From positions 1 through 64,000 of the forward strand of contig JADGJC010000156.1 of NCBI GenBank assembly GCA_027596075.1: a stretch of DNA of 64,000 bases, in the 5' to 3' direction. Numbering within the stretch: position 1 is the first letter of the stretch; every line of letters begins with the position of its first letter. A program made the translations under genes and the position numbers. This DNA comes from Rhizophlyctis rosea (lineage: Eukaryota > Chytridiomycota > Chytridiomycetes > Rhizophlyctidales > Rhizophlyctidaceae). Below the pieces are notes generated by a model. The model did not search any database. It worked only from the letters and a program-made list of their open reading frames with translations, and was not told where the DNA came from. Of the stretch, positions 41,884 through 54,870 are shown piece by piece.

Positions 41884-44800
41884 ATGGACCGCTACCTCTC
41901 GCGAGCCGCCAACTTGGCTCAAGAAGCCGGGAAGTTCTCGAAGCGGCTCACACAAGAAATTGTGGAGAAATCGCGGGAGGTTGGCTTACCGGGACATCTT
42001 TATGATACATCGGAGGATAAAGTTTCAGAAATACGAACAAACTTGGACTCAAAGGTAGTTCCTGAAATGGATGTTCTGCGTGCTGCAACGTTTCATAAGG
42101 AACTGATAGTCAATATGCAACCGTAGTTTGATAAAGAGAAGATTGATGGGCTTAAGCGGCTGATTGCTGTAAGTTCAAAGAAAACCGTGTTGTAGAAACC
42201 CACTTCATCAATTGTTGTCATCAGATGATATCCAATGGAAAGGATGTGTCTGAATTCTTTCCTGGTATGCAGCATATTATCATCATGCAATCGGTTACGT
42301 TTCTGAAAACCTTGCCTCCTCAGACGTGGTGAAGAACGTGGCGTCCGGATCTTTTGAAGTTCGGAAACTAGTGTACATATATCTACTGCGCTATGCAGAA
42401 CAGGAGCCAGACCTTGCACTATTGTCGGTGAACACCTTCCAGAAGGGTAAGTATATCCTTGACGCGTCCAGCACTTCGATAGGACTGCACTCATTACATT
42501 GGTGTTGCAGATTTGTCAGATAAGAATCCACTGATTCGTGCCATGGCTCTGAGAGTAATGTCAAGCATTCGAGGTAATGCGACTTGTCATTTTCTTGTGT
42601 AGCAGCCACATAACAAAGTTTTCCCTTAGTACCCGTCATCGCGTCGATCAGTAAGTGGTATCGGTTTCGCTTGATGACAATAACTGTTGATCTCAAATTA
42701 TATTTAGTCATGCTGGCGCTGAAGAAGGGGATGACCGACCTGTCACCATACGTGCGAAAGGCTGCCGCGAACGCAATTCCGAAATGTTACAGGTACGGAT
42801 TGTGAAGCACTTGTTGAAGCACATAAAGTCAGAATATATAACCTTCGCCGGATGCAGTTTAGATCCTACCCTGCAGGAGCAGCTTATTGAACTGATCGAG
42901 GGGATGCTAAAGGATAATTCAACATTGGTCCTCGGCAGTGTCATAGCGAGCATGTGCGAAATCTGTCCAGGACGGCTGGACCTCATCCATAAGCATTACC
43001 GAAAGCTGTGTAGACTCTTGATCGACGCTGATGAGTGGGGCCAGATTGAGATTTTGAAACTGCTCTTGCGATATGCGCGAGGCCAATTTCTCGATCCTAC
43101 GACGGGGCGGAAGGTAGTATTATTTGCGTCTCCCGCGGCGTATGTAGTGCCTAAGAACCTCCATTTTAGAAAGATGTTCTGAAGGAGATGGCACCAGTCA
43201 CACCGGCTTCAGGCGCGTTTTATTCAGATGACGAGGATGAAAGAGCCCGCAGTCGGCAATCGACACAAAGCAAACGAGAGCCGGTTGAGCAACCACCAGC
43301 ATTAGATCCTGATCATGAACTGCTTCTGCGCTGTTCCCGGCCCTTACTCTTCAGCCAAAATCCCGCAGTACGTGCAACTCGACCTTTGAATCATGAACGT
43401 CTCTAATCCCAAACCCAGGTGGTCATCAGCGTAGTGAAAATCTATTTCTACTTGGCCCCAATAGAAGACTGCCAGCAGCCAGCGAAAGCCCTGTTGCGCG
43501 TCCTACGCTCATCGCGAGAGGAGAGTTATGTGGCTTTGTTGACGATTGTGACCATGGCACAGCAGTACCCGGAGCTGTTCCGGCCTTATATTCGACATTT
43601 TTACGTGTTTGCTGGGGAGCCTGCTTGTATTCGGGACGTGGAATTGGAGATTTTGGGGTTGTTGGCTACGCAAGGGAATGTTTCTGCTATTATGCGGGAG
43701 TTCAAGGTATAAAAGCTTTCTTGACGAAAGGAGTGCCGGGGACTGCATGTTGATGATTGTGGCTAGGATTACGTTCGAAGCGTAGATAAAGGTCTGGTAC
43801 TCAAAAGCATACAGGTGCGCGTTATTAGTCGTTGAGATCCATCGGTATGAAGTCATAACCTGTGGTTTATCAGGTGCTGGGGCGGTTGAGTTGCAGGATC
43901 CCCGAAGTCGCTGAGGAAGCGCTTCGCGTTCTCATGGCTATGGTATCCAGTAAAGATGGTAATGGCCGAGAAAACGTGTCTCACTCCATTATCGATATGA
44001 ATTTTCTTATTCCTATGCTATAGAGGAAATCGTCGCCGAAGCCGTAGTCGTCACACGTAACTTGATCCAATTGCGACCAGACCATAACACCCGGACGATC
44101 GTCCAACTCTTCAAAGCAATGGACACCATAACAATCGGCATGGCGCGAGCTTCTATTCTTTGGCTAATCGGACAATACTGTGAAAGAGTGCCCAAAATCG
44201 CGCCCGACGCCCTACGGATAGCCGCCAAACAATTCACATCCGAAACCGCAATCGTCAAGCTTCAAGCCCTCAATCTCGGCGCTAAACTCGTGTGTGTGGA
44301 CCCGAACGATGTGAATCTGCTATTGTTCGGATATGTGTTGAATTTGGCGCGGTTTGATTTGGATTATGATATCCGGGATAGGGGGAGGTGCTTGAAGGCG
44401 TTGGTGTATGATTCAATTGTGAAGATGAAGAGTGATCAGGATGGGGAGAATGTGCCGGTTACGCCTTTGCTTGCGGCGCAGTTGAAGAATATTTTGCTTG
44501 GGAGTAAGGCGCTTCCGATTCCTGAGAATCCGTATGCAGGTGAGTTTTTTGACTGCTGATGGTGATCTCGAAGAGCATTTTGGGAACCAATACGCCCCAA
44601 AATCAGGACGAGACCGTTTCACCATCGGCACCCTATCACATACTCTGAACCAACCGATTATCGGATACGAAGATCTCCCATCCTGGCCAACGGAAAAGCC
44701 TGACCCATCCGTGCGCCATGTTGAGGAGATTGAGGAACGATGGAACAGGGATCGAGTGGTGACGAGCGCGGTGAAGGAATTGAAGTTCCAGCCGAAGGCT

Positions 44801-45254
44801 AAGAAGAAGCGTGTGATTGATTTGAATCAGTTTTATGAATCTTCGGAGGACAGTGCTGGGGCTGGTCGGGAGGAGGAGGAGGAAGAGGAGGAGGAGGAGT
44901 TTGAAGAGGATGATGAGGAGGATGAGACGGAGGAGGATGAGAGTGAGGAGGAGGAGGAAGATGATGGTAAGGATGCTTGCTCCGTAGGTGATACTGGACT
45001 TTTTGCTAACTTACTTGTTCATAGATGATGAAGAGGAGAGTGAGGAAGAGGAGACACCCGCTGCTGGTGCGGCAACGAGTGCATCCAGTGGAGGAGCATT
45101 CCCGGCACGAGATGCATCGTTGGTATCATTAGTAGAAAAGGGTAGGCCGAAGTCTAGTCGTCGCTCTTCATCAACCAAGAGATCTGCAACTCAAGTGCGG
45201 ATTCAATTGCAGGTCCACAAAACAACAATCGGCCTCAAGCAAAATGACGAGTGA
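41884..45254 (+). CDS. AP3B: AP-3 complex subunit beta
   Basis: Large subunit of the AP-3 adaptor, which sorts cargo from Golgi/endosomes to the vacuole/lysosome. Many short exons (roughly fourteen) over 3.4 kb. Seen: N-terminal [17 protein letters not shown] and [19 protein letters not shown], then adapt-in trunk motifs [47 protein letters not shown] text (here [20 protein letters not shown]), [33 protein letters not shown], and [20 protein letters not shown] helices near 43.9 kb. Near 44.8-45.0 kb comes the Glu/Asp/Ser-rich acidic hinge (runs of GAGGAG codons) that marks AP-3 beta, interrupted by an intron. No clear C-terminal ear domain was seen; the protein ends soon after the acidic hinge. 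Not every exon border was fixed. Confidence 0.85.
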
Positions 45255-45457
45255 TACACATCGCTGAAGCAGGAACTACAATACACTTGTTTAGGCGGCT
45301 AATCACATATGTAACAGAAACAGAACGCGGTCGTGTGGTCAATCATATTTCGACTAAGGGTTCATGCAAAGAGATTTGCAGCTATTCATAAGATGGTATT
45401 TTTGGGCATGATGATGGGAGGTATTTGAGTTCGTAGATTAAGTCATTCAGGGGAAAC

Positions 45458-46272
45458 TCAGTGGTGTGGTGATGGGGCGCGTTTGAAGAGGAGGGCACCG
45501 ACGAGTCCAATGGCGGCCACCGCTGTGCCGACGATGGCCATTCCCACGAGTCCTTCTGTTTGTGGATTATATGAGATTGGGTGATTCTGAGACATGAAGC
45601 AGTTTAGGAACATACCAGACTTGACTTTGTCGTCGATCAGTTTACGCAGAGAAAGAGCTTGGGGGTTTTGAGTCTCGAGTTGCAAGAGGGTATCGTTGTA
45701 TTTCCGGGCGTTCTATCAGAATGGTTAGATATCAGTTGAGGATAGCTATCTCGGCCCCCTGCTGCGCCAACTACCAACCCTGTAGTTTCCTAGCTTGTAT
45801 TCTCCAAGGGCGAGATAGTACAGGCATTCGCGTCTCCGATTCGGAAGATCACGGTAAATATCTATTTGTTTACAAATCAAGTCAGTAGTGCTATTTTTGC
45901 GAAAGTCAGTTTCACACGTGTGAGGAAGCATACCGTGCAAGAGCTGTATCCCCAGTTCCTGGTCAGTTTTCACACGAGATCGGACTATTCAATAGTGGCT
46001 TGCTTTGAGTGTGTATGTTCTTGGTTGCTTCTCTACTGCAAAGTTGCAATATGACGCCGGTATATTTACCTAATGCCCAGGCATAGTTGAACTTTGTTTG
46101 AGGCCGGGGCTTGTCAATTTCCTTCATATACTGTTCTCGCAGGATCTAGCGGCATAAAGAGTTTGAGTTTGATATACAGCTCAAGTTTCAAATGTGGGGG
46201 AGTTTCACATACGTCGATTTCTTGAGGCGAAAGCGGAGCATCGACCTCTGCGGCGTACGGCAAGTTGTCCAT
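45458..46272 (-). CDS. FIS1: Mitochondrial fission protein FIS1
   Basis: Tail-anchored outer-membrane protein of mitochondria and peroxisomes, adaptor for the dynamin fission machinery. Starts at the Met at 46272; exons 46272-46213, 46145-46070, 45984-45934, from 45861, then two more. Seen: the N-terminal arm ([18 protein letters not shown]), TPR-like helices with [60 protein letters not shown] and [14 protein letters not shown]-terminal transmembrane anchor follows ([20 protein letters not shown]) with the basic/short tail KRAPSPHH. This is the complete expected architecture. Confidence 0.92.
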
Positions 46273-46640
46273 TGCGTTCTTGGGGTGTTGTATGGGATGG
46301 ATATACGAATGTGGTGGTTATGAGTCGGTGTTAAATATGGCGAGGTAAGCGTAACCTGGTGTGAGGACTTTTGGTTGAAGATGAGGATTTTCTGGGAAGG
46401 TGATGGAGGTTGACGAAAAGATCGTGGGGAAGGGTGGAGCTGGGGTTGGTGGATGGGGTACACGTCATTAAGCATCGGTTCTGTGATCAAAAAGGCTCCA
46501 CTCACGTGACTTCTATCGCCTGCCTAGGGCTGATGAAATGTCTGATTGTTGGGGAGACTTGTTCTCACACTGTGGACACCCGTCGCGTCGGTTTGCTGAT
46601 CTTCCTTCCCTAATCTCGCATCTTCACGCAGCGAGCTCAG

Positions 46641-48138
46641 TTGCAACATACAGGAACAAAAGCGAGCTCATTTGGAATATACAGGAAGAAAAGTCAACAA
46701 GATTGTCTCGATGCCGGTCACGCAACTTGTACAACCTGGCTCTGTAGCCGCCCAATCTGCATAACCGACTTCCCAGCACACGTCCTACTCAACATACTCG
46801 AGCACGTCCAGCCGCCTGTTGGTCTCGTGAGAACGCCGCCAGGTGCCCTTCCGGCTTGGAAACCGGTTGATGTGAAGATTCTGGGTCTACCGTACGAGCT
46901 ACACTTGGCACAAGGTCCTTATCATCCCTCGTAACTGGCTTGAATTTGCCGCTGCCGCTGACCACTACTGCAACATGGTAGTATGCAAGACGTTCCGAAC
47001 TATGGCATTCCAACTACGGGGCGGTCACTGTCTCGACGTCATGAACTATCGTTGCACACTTCCTCCTGTTATACACTGCAACGAAAGCCGGTGTGATTGC
47101 TCCGGCAAGTCACACGCTTGTGACATATTCCTACAGGATCCACTTCGAGTCCAATTTGCCCGCGTTCTTGATCTTGACCACTCGTTCTGTCACGACCGAA
47201 AGTTGACAGTCACGCGTGTACTGGATACGCTTGACTTGACACGCCTTCAGCACTTCTCGTTCAAAAACTCTGCCAGCGACTTCCAGCCCTGGATAGATGA
47301 GATTGCCGGAGCATTTGTCCAAGCGGCGTGCGATGGACGTCCTCTCCGATTACAGTCCCTCCAACTCACTGAACGATACCAAGCAAGCGACATCTTTCAC
47401 CAGTTCCTTTGTCTGCTTCAACATGCACCGCTCGAAGATTTGCTGCTGGAGTTCAGGCATTCCTGTGACAACCTGAACGATAACGATATGCGCATACCAT
47501 CCGACATGGTTTTCCCTTCCTTGCGCTCTCTGAAAATCACATCCACCATCGAATTCGTCAATCTCGCAGCGTCACTTCCGTGCTTGGAATCCATGCAACT
47601 GCGCCACGTCCATCCGTCCCACATCCACCCTGATCATTTGCATGTATCGCTCGCCACATTGACGCAGCCTTCCCTGAAAGCCTTTGGATGGGAAGGCCGG
47701 CTGTGGCACTTATATGTCCCTTCCCTCCCCGCGAGGACCTGTGCAACTCTGACCTCGCTCACCCTAAGTTGCGACAAAGCAGACCGCCCGGGCGTCACTG
47801 CAATGTCGCCATTACCCATCCAAATGTTATCAAAATTCCGGACCGTCACCTCTCTGGCCATCAACAACGACACTGAGCCCCTGCATTGCAAGGACCTCCT
47901 TCAACTTCTCTCCTGCGTTCCAGGCAGATTGAAGCACCTGAACTTGAATGTGACGGGTTGGGACTTGTTCAAAACTATTGAGGGGTTGGACACACAGCCG
48001 GCGCTGGAGAGTTTGACGCTGCGGGTTTGGATTCGTCGTGAAATTCGTCCCGATAGAGTCGCGCGCTTGAAACTTGATGCGGGGATTTTGAGGTTGAGGT
48101 TGAGAATGGAGGGTTTGGAATGTTATGCTTATGAATAG
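46641..48138 (+). CDS. F-box / leucine-rich-repeat-like protein
   Basis: Predicted substrate adaptor of SCF ubiquitin ligases. Near 46760 the frame reads ITDFPAHVLLNILEHVQP, a good F-box start (LP..VL..IL). After at least one intron a long exon from about 46940 continues with NWLEFAAAADHYCNMVVCKTF and repeated Leu-rich strands (LEDLLLEF, LRSLKITSTIEF, LASLPCLESMQLRHVH, LTSLTLSC, RLKHLNLNVTGWD, LESLTLRVW), ending at 48138. The start codon and the F-box exon border are uncertain. Such adaptors are often species-specific and rapidly duplicated; a decayed relative lies directly downstream. Confidence 0.68.
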
Positions 48139-48191
48139 TTGGGGATCCCTTCATTATTGCACATCTCTCTGTAGATGAAGCGGTATTGGGA

Positions 48192-48420
48192 AGGAAACTG
48201 CAGACTAGGGAGAATGTAAAATTATTGAAGCACATGAACGTGAATATGGCACGTTGGAACTTGATGGAAATCATTGCGAGGTTGACCGGTGCTAGAGAGC
48301 GCAGTTCTAGGTGCTTTGTGGGCACGCTGCTCCCTTCATCGCGCTTGATAGAGAAGCGACGTTGATAAAGCAGCGATTGAAGATATCGGAACTGAAATGT
48401 CATGCATATAATAATTAGTT
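48192..48420 (+). pseudogene. Decayed copy of the F-box/LRR 3' end
   Basis: Directly after the F-box gene the sequence reads LLKHMNVNMARWNLMEIIAR, matching RLKHLNLNVTGWDLFKTIEG of the intact gene. It ends with a diverged version of its final codons (gaactgaaatgtcatgcatataat versus gtttggaatgttatgcttatgaa). In between it is shortened and broken by a stop at about 48363. This looks like a tandem duplication remnant. Confidence 0.6.
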
Positions 48421-48568
48421 GCAGGCTTTTTCAGTTTTCCCCTTGAAGATACTTGGCGTATACTTCGAAATACTTTTTTGGATGAAGTATTATAAACTTC
48501 TCAAACTACACCCATTTTCTTGATGGTCCGATGGATGGGAGATTTGAATCGCGGACATGCAAGCTCTT

Positions 48569-49186
48569 TCACCTTCTAACATCACGTAAGTACGACATGC
48601 CGGTAACATGTGCTGGCCTACACACGCTGTTTACGAGAAACCACAAACTGCGAACCATGCCAACACTGCTCATTCCGCACCGGCACCCGCTGTGAATTGC
48701 GCCATCAACTGTCCTCTTGCTACCCGCCTCCCTCCCATCCTCAAAATGCTCCTTATAAGGCACCACCTTCCCCCTTGCACGAGGCGTAAACTTGTTACAT
48801 AGCGTAACCAATCTCATCACCTCTTCCAAAGCATGTGGTATGGCTCGCCCGCCTGCAACTCATCCGTCTTCTGAATCTCATCCCATTCGCGAAAGATTTT
48901 AGGAAAGCATATGACTTTGATAACGTTGAGTGAGCGCATGTGAATGGTAAGGTGCTGTAAGGTGTTTAGGTGCTGAGTTGCAAAGCTCCCTATTAGCGAT
49001 AATGCTTTCTAGCCTGTCTAATCCAGCCGAATGTTTGATGCTGGTTGTAGTAGCCTGACCAGTGTAAATGAGCTTCAGCAATGCGTAAAATGCTTCGTAC
49101 TTTACATCCGTCAGGATGACCTCTTTTGTGGTTCGTTCCTGCACCGTTAATCTCAACATTACTTGATTGCCTGTCACTCTCCTCAC
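48569..49186 (-). pseudogene. Broken BTB/POZ-domain gene
   Basis: Read on the minus strand, one frame gives KEVILTDVKYEAFYALLKLI then YTGQ, the diagnostic end of a BTB domain. A second frame gives LQHLTIHMRSLNVIKV and FREWDEIQKTDELQ, and a third gives PHALEEVMRLVTLCNKFTPR, a BTB-tail-like order. The last junction looks like a 5-base insertion (ccata next to ccaca) rather than an intron, so at least one frameshift breaks the gene. Known BTB proteins act as CUL3 adaptors. A possible upstream part lies at 49439-49705 (SSIWHISCQMDNTNEKLRVQ), separated by the minisatellite. Confidence is fair for BTB origin, lower for the full extent. Confidence 0.55.
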
Positions 49187-49328
49187 TGATTGTCTGTCAA
49201 CCTTGTAAATGCCTGATTGCCGGTCAATCTCGTCACTGATTGCCCGTCAATCTCATCCCTGATTGCCCGTCAATCCCGTTACTGATTGTCCGTCAATCTC
49301 GTCACTGGTTGTCCATCAATCTCAACGA
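49164..49328 (+). repeat. 23-bp minisatellite, about seven units
   Basis: Units begin at 49164, 49187, 49214, 49237, 49260, 49283 and 49306, with consensus tgattgcccgtcaatctcgt plus cac. All units are 23 bases except the second (27). It overlaps the 5' side of the BTB remnant, and since 23 is not a multiple of three it cannot keep a frame open. Confidence 0.8.
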
Positions 49329-51855
49329 CCGGTGTCCTGTTGTCGCCAACAGGGGCATATGTCGCAGGTTTGATGATGAAGAACTCATACGTATCTCCTG
49401 TTGGAGAATGGTAGAATGGGAAAGTTAGAGGTGAAGACTCAAGTGGAGATTATACGTGTGGTCTGTTGTACCCGAAGCTTTTCGTTGGTGTTGTCCATTT
49501 GACATGAGATATGCCAAATGGAACTGAATGCTTCCAATTCTCGACTGTTCTGTCTCCAATTTTGCTCCCTGCTGACGCTAATCAAAGTCCAGTAAAAGAC
49601 GAAAAGGTGAGCAGCAGGGTCGGTGTCCAGGTACTCTACGGTCGGTTGGTGATCTTTGAAGCTGTATCCTTCATCATGGGTGAGGGTTGAATTATTGTAA
49701 TGCAATGTAAATCTGTTGAAGTTGTCGAAAGCTTGTCAACCCTGTCCCGCTTCCCATGCAAATCGTCATCAGCGACATAGGCTTACGTGCTCAACAGTCT
49801 AAATGTGACGCTGTTCCGTTGAACACTAGGTGTGCTCAATTGTGCCGCTCGGATGATTCTGCGCGGTGGCGCAAAAGTTCTACGTTGAAAAGAACCAGAC
49901 CAATGGATATGATAACGACGCAACGATGAAATTGGTAGATTGAAACATCGGTGAACACGCCATCCTCGTTGGGGTGCCAGACTTGCCAGCGACTGTGAGT
50001 CTCGTGATGTCGCATGACGAATGACGCTGGCGTCGCGAAAGGTGAATCATTAATATTAGATTGACATGGCCGAACACCACGGGTACATGTTCCAGCACTT
50101 TGTACATGCCCACTATGCCCTTGGTGTCAAGTTGTCCAGCAAAAACCAATCTGTCCGTTGCCACGAACCATAGCCTGTGCCAGGTGGCACAGTAATGCCT
50201 GTTTTCAATGAGTGTCCGATTACCCTACTGCAGTAATAGTATAAAACCCCAATAAGGCAACTTCCGCGTCACCGAATTTTGGATTGGCATGCTGCGCCAC
50301 AACCCCCCACCTTACAAAAGGACACACCCCCCTGTTTCTAAACCATACGACCTCTCCAGTCTGACGAAACCATAACATTTCAAGCTTACCACAACGTATT
50401 CAACGACTGCGCGAAGATTAGTATAGCAGCGAAGGGCGGCGGGTTATGTACAGCCTTGCTAGTACCTTCAAGTCATTGGTACATGTCTGCACTTCAAGTT
50501 GGTTGTTTCACACAATGCTGATAAGGTCTTTCAGGACGTAAACACACTGCTTGCGTATCCGCCGAAAGCCCAATCTGCCATGTAGTGCAATGTTCGTTTG
50601 GTCATCTTTTCGTAGCATGGGTAAGGGCCATTCTCTTCAAAGCGCTTTGAATGCGCATTTGCTGACTAGTAGTTCATACAGAGGCAATGTCGCACCCACA
50701 TCCTCGTTGTCGTCCAGAATTCTCCCCAATTCGCAATCTGTCCTTGCTCATTCACATTCTCGCACACATCACAGATCAACTTTCACTCGCAACCACAACA
50801 CTGGACTGGCACCGAATTTCGCTGCATTGGCAGCAATGAAAGGAGGAGCGACGACATTCCTTTGCTCGCTTCCATTACTTATGGGTCTTGAACCTCAATG
50901 GAAGATGACTCTCTGGTCTAAACGTCCGCTAGGCCGGTCCCCGGATTCTGTGTGTGTACGGCGGCGAAGGGCTCGGTGCCCTATTCACGAACCCCCCTTC
51001 AAACGTGCTCTTCAGCACAAACTCATGGTCCTTCGGGCAGTGAAACTGGGTTCAATTCCCACACTTGTCGAGGTTCACATTCTGGCGATACTCCATACTG
51101 ATTGTTGTCGTCGTTGCGTGGACGCTTCGTGACTCCGGTGCTTGCACTGTTGTAGGTGCTTAGTGAGCCCCCGATTGGCACTTCAGTCCCTGAGCTTCGT
51201 AATGTTCCCTTTGCTGAGGGATCCAAACACTTTTTGCTTTGGCCAATGGTACACAGGGCCTATGAAGTATTTAGAACTTCCGAACTTCACACCATGTGAG
51301 AACAAACTGGTGTAAGGTAAGCTCCTCCTGAACCAAGTTTACGAACGGCGACGGTCACTCTCCTGGGATGGCAAATCATCGCCAAAGTCCCGACTATTCT
51401 CCACCTTCACATTACCCCCACCCAATCCAAAAACCAAAATCTCACCTCCTCCCATCAACAAAACTCGGTATTTACACAACACATGATACAAAAGCAAACC
51501 ATTACACATCGTGGACGAAAGCACAAAATAGGGAGCAAAAAAAAAACAGAATACTACACTACACAAAACTACGTGGCAAAAACAAAGGCGCACTATTTTT
51601 TTTCTCATGGTCTAGGAAAAGGCAGGGGTATATACTGTTGACAAAAGACTACGGTTCAAACTAGAAAGTAATCAGGTCCAACAAGGACTGCGTCATCGAA
51701 ACGAAGGAGGGGATACATAGACAAGGTGGTATGCACAAAAAGAAGCCCAAAAAACCGGGAAAGCAGCGGATGATACAGATGTAGACGCCGAAATCTAAGC
51801 CGGCGGGTGAGGGTATGGGTTGGGTACGTATACGGGACTTGGAGGAGATTTAGTG
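49329..51855. other. Gene-poor stretch, possible pseudogene debris
   Basis: 2.5 kb without an assignable gene. A minus ORF at 49439-49705 may be part of the BTB remnant. A long plus ORF at 50551-51132 has basic, low-conservation content and no recognised motif. An A-rich run lies near 51530-51550. Confidence 0.4.
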
Positions 51856-51918
51856 GACGGGGTCGGAGTGAGTTATGCTATTTTCAAAACATGAAAAATA
51901 GTGAGTCTCATGCAACTT

Positions 51919-53696
51919 TCAGAGAAAGCCACTTTGCCAAAAAAAGCTACCTCTACTGGGAGTATCGCCACCATTCGGTCTAGACCGTTTGGTTGGTGCC
52001 GTGCGCACTCTGCGGATGATGATGGGGCTATCGGCCGTTTGCCGCGACGGCATATTGGCGCTGTATACTCTGACGATCTTTTCCGCTCGAGGTGGTGCTG
52101 GACGTTCTTTGACTGACGATGATCTTCGCACTTGTGGTTCCTCAATGACCATCGCCACGTTGGGGGTGCTAGCATCCTCCTCACCCACACGATGAACCGA
52201 CGACATATGCACCACAGTCTCCGCCTCCTCCACCTCCCTCCTTCCAAAAAGCTCCCTCGGAATATACGTGACATCCAACAAATGATACGGCCTAACCTCC
52301 TTACTCGTGACCACGAACTGACTCCAATTATCAATCAAAATCTCCATTACAAATGAACACCGCTCGTATTCTTCCAGTGGTTGTTTTTGCGATTTGGAAC
52401 GGAGGATGTTGGGCGAGAAGACGCGGGCTAGGTTGTGGGAGTTCATTTGGTTTTGGTGGGAGTTTGTGACGATGCTGGCGAAGAGGTCTAGGAGGGTTTC
52501 GAGGAGGACTAGGTGTGGGGAGGGGAGGAGGAGGAGGAGGAGGCGGAGGGCGCGGATTCGGAGACCAGATTCGGCGGGGACGTCTGGAGTGGGTCTGTTA
52601 GTTATCTCATGAATTACGACGCGACGAAGCAATGTAATGGTCTCACCTAAGCATTTCAGCAAGTGCGGGTACAGCTCGAATGTCAGAAGTGGTTCCGGCA
52701 TTCTTCGTAAGTATTTTTTGAGGAAGTCTGCCACGTCGTAAACTGAGTAGCCTTCAAACGAGCTGTGGAGTACTCGTCAGCGAGCTGAACACAGACGAGA
52801 TATGCATTCAACTAAGCCTTACCATCCCGAGCCATAAGTCGGTGGCGTGTCAAACTCAACCGCCAAATGACCCATTCGTTTCTCTGATCCACTAACCCGG
52901 AATAATCCACTCGCTTCCAGACCTAATGACGGAACTCAATCAGCCGACGTTTATCCACATTACCATGTGGACACATCACCCACCATGTTGCTTCAAATAC
53001 CGAATGCACTCATAAACAACAACAGGTATCCGCCTCGAATTCAACATATTATCCGTCGGATCCGCCGGAACGGATGCATATTGAAGTGATTTGACCAGCG
53101 ATGTCTTCATGACCGTTGCACCACCATCCTCTTTGTCCTTCTTCCATGCTGCCCACCATTTCCGTTTCTGCCCATACACAGCGGTTTGAATGGATTTTGG
53201 GAGATCCTGTGGAGCGGGTTTAATTCGGCAATGTTTGAATATGCCGTTGACTCTGCTGAGGGCTGCAGTGTGTAGGGCGTGGAGGTCGTCTTGGGAGAGT
53301 TCGCCGTATGTTTTGTGGACGAGGGGGTCTGTGAGGGGTGTATTAGCATTTGATCGAATGTATGCTCAACATTGTTTTGAACTGTTGTCAGCCGTCAATA
53401 CCTTTGGAGTCTGTCCTCCTCGGGATCGTAACAGGCGTCGCGCTCTGGAACGTGCGTTGCTCGCCGTTGGTTGGGGCGGGGCTCACAGCAGATTCACTTC
53501 TACTCTTCCTTCGACGAAGCACTTCGCTCATGCTCCGTTGCAGGCTGCTATTTTTGTTGAGACCTTGATGCTGGACTCCGCTGCCTTCGCCTCCTTTCAG
53601 AGGTTCATTGCGGTGGTTCTTAGAGTGCTTACTGCCGAGGTTTCTAGGGAGTGTGCGGCTCGCTCCTACGTTCGTTGAGGGCAACTCTAGCGACAT
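51919..53696 (-). CDS. RhoGAP-domain protein
   Basis: GTPase-activating protein for Rho-family GTPases, predicted to control actin and polarity. Starts near the Met at 53696 with a Ser/Arg-rich N-terminus (exon to 53402). The next exon, from 53332, has ELSQDDLHALHTAALSRVNG and KRKWWAAWKKDKED, then VVVYECIRYLKQHG. RhoGAP motifs: LEASGLFRVSGSEKRM with the catalytic arginine finger (GLFRVSG), YSVYDVADFLKKYLRRMPEP LLTF, and NSHQNQMNSHNLARVFSPNI (the conserved N/M..NLA..F.P). A long Ser/Arg-rich tail follows. The 3' end could alternatively use a donor at about 51950 and stop slightly downstream. Confidence 0.87.
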
Positions 53697-54870
53697 TATG
53701 GTTCGGGTTTGTAAGGCAGAGATCGCTTTGTTTGTAACAGATAACTTGTCTGGTGGATGTGTGCCCACTCAGGGAATTTTAGAAATGAACGTGGTTGAAC
53801 TTTGCGTTACGAGATATTCGAATTAGACTATCGGCATGCAGGTACTTTCGCGGTGGACGTAAGTTTAAAAGGGGTTGACAGTTGGTGGAGTTATGAACTT
53901 TTGACACAGCTCGTGCAAGGAAGGGGTAAAGGTTGTCTGAATGTTCTTCATGTCCGTTACCCTGACCTGGACCCTGTGCCTACCAACAGCCTCGGGTGGA
54001 ATGAGGTGTATGCATACGGAGTAGTAGGTAGTCTATTACCATGCGCGTCCGAGTGACCGCCAGTCGGGCGTGTGGGGCAAAACCACCGGGGGCGGTGCTC
54101 TGGGGCCAATGTGCGGAGACATCCGGGCAAATTGAGCCACTGGGCAGGTGGAAGGTGGAACCCATGGAGGGTGGTCGGAATAACCGGCTAATAACTAATT
54201 CGCTGCCTGCAAACACGTCAACCTGGCAAGGGCCGCCCACTCTGTACTTTTTTGTCAAAATGTTCGAAAACGAAACAACGCACACAATCATAAATACAAG
54301 TGAGATATGATGCACATGGTGTGCAGCCAGAAGAGCTCAGAACTCATAAAGGTGAAGTCTCAAGTTCGAGTAAATGGGTATATAGGTGCGTCTTTGGTAC
54401 GGCACTCCTTGTATATGGCGCGCTCTTCACATGAATCGATTTAGCTATTTAGTGAGAATGTCACAAAACATCGTCAAGAAAGTGACTAAGTTAACAGTAT
54501 GAAGGAGGAACGAGCTGGCAGTGGGATGTCAAGCGTGCCGTTGAGTCTTGCTTCCTACACACAGGATTGCGTCATGGATACCAAGAGACCCTCCTCAGAC
54601 ATAATTATGTTGGTCTTCCTAAAAGTCATTTCTGAGAAATGAGAATGATACCAAAAAAATTGTCAAGAGCAAGTCCTCTGATTTGCTCTGCAAACCCCAG
54701 TGGACCCTGGCGAAAGGACCCCAAATTGGCCCAGCCAACCATTTTCTGTGTGGTGTCAAGTGCCAGCCACACGCCACGCTACATCCACCCAACCCCACCC
54801 AGTGAGAACGCCAAGAACCAAGTTCCTTCCCCCATCTTGGTCAGATTGCCATCTTGATATACGAAGAAGG
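53697..54870. other. Divergent intergenic, RhoGAP / PMT4
   Basis: 1.17 kb without a recognised gene, RNA or repeat; should contain both promoters. Confidence 0.4.

Noticed and set aside
51040..51070. tRNA-like B box (gggttcaattccc)
   Set aside because: No matching A box, acceptor stem or anticodon arm at the right distance; the T-arm stem closes with only four pairs.
50551..51132. 193-codon plus-strand ORF
   Set aside because: No recognised motif, basic and Ser-rich like random sequence, located in a region of pseudogene debris.
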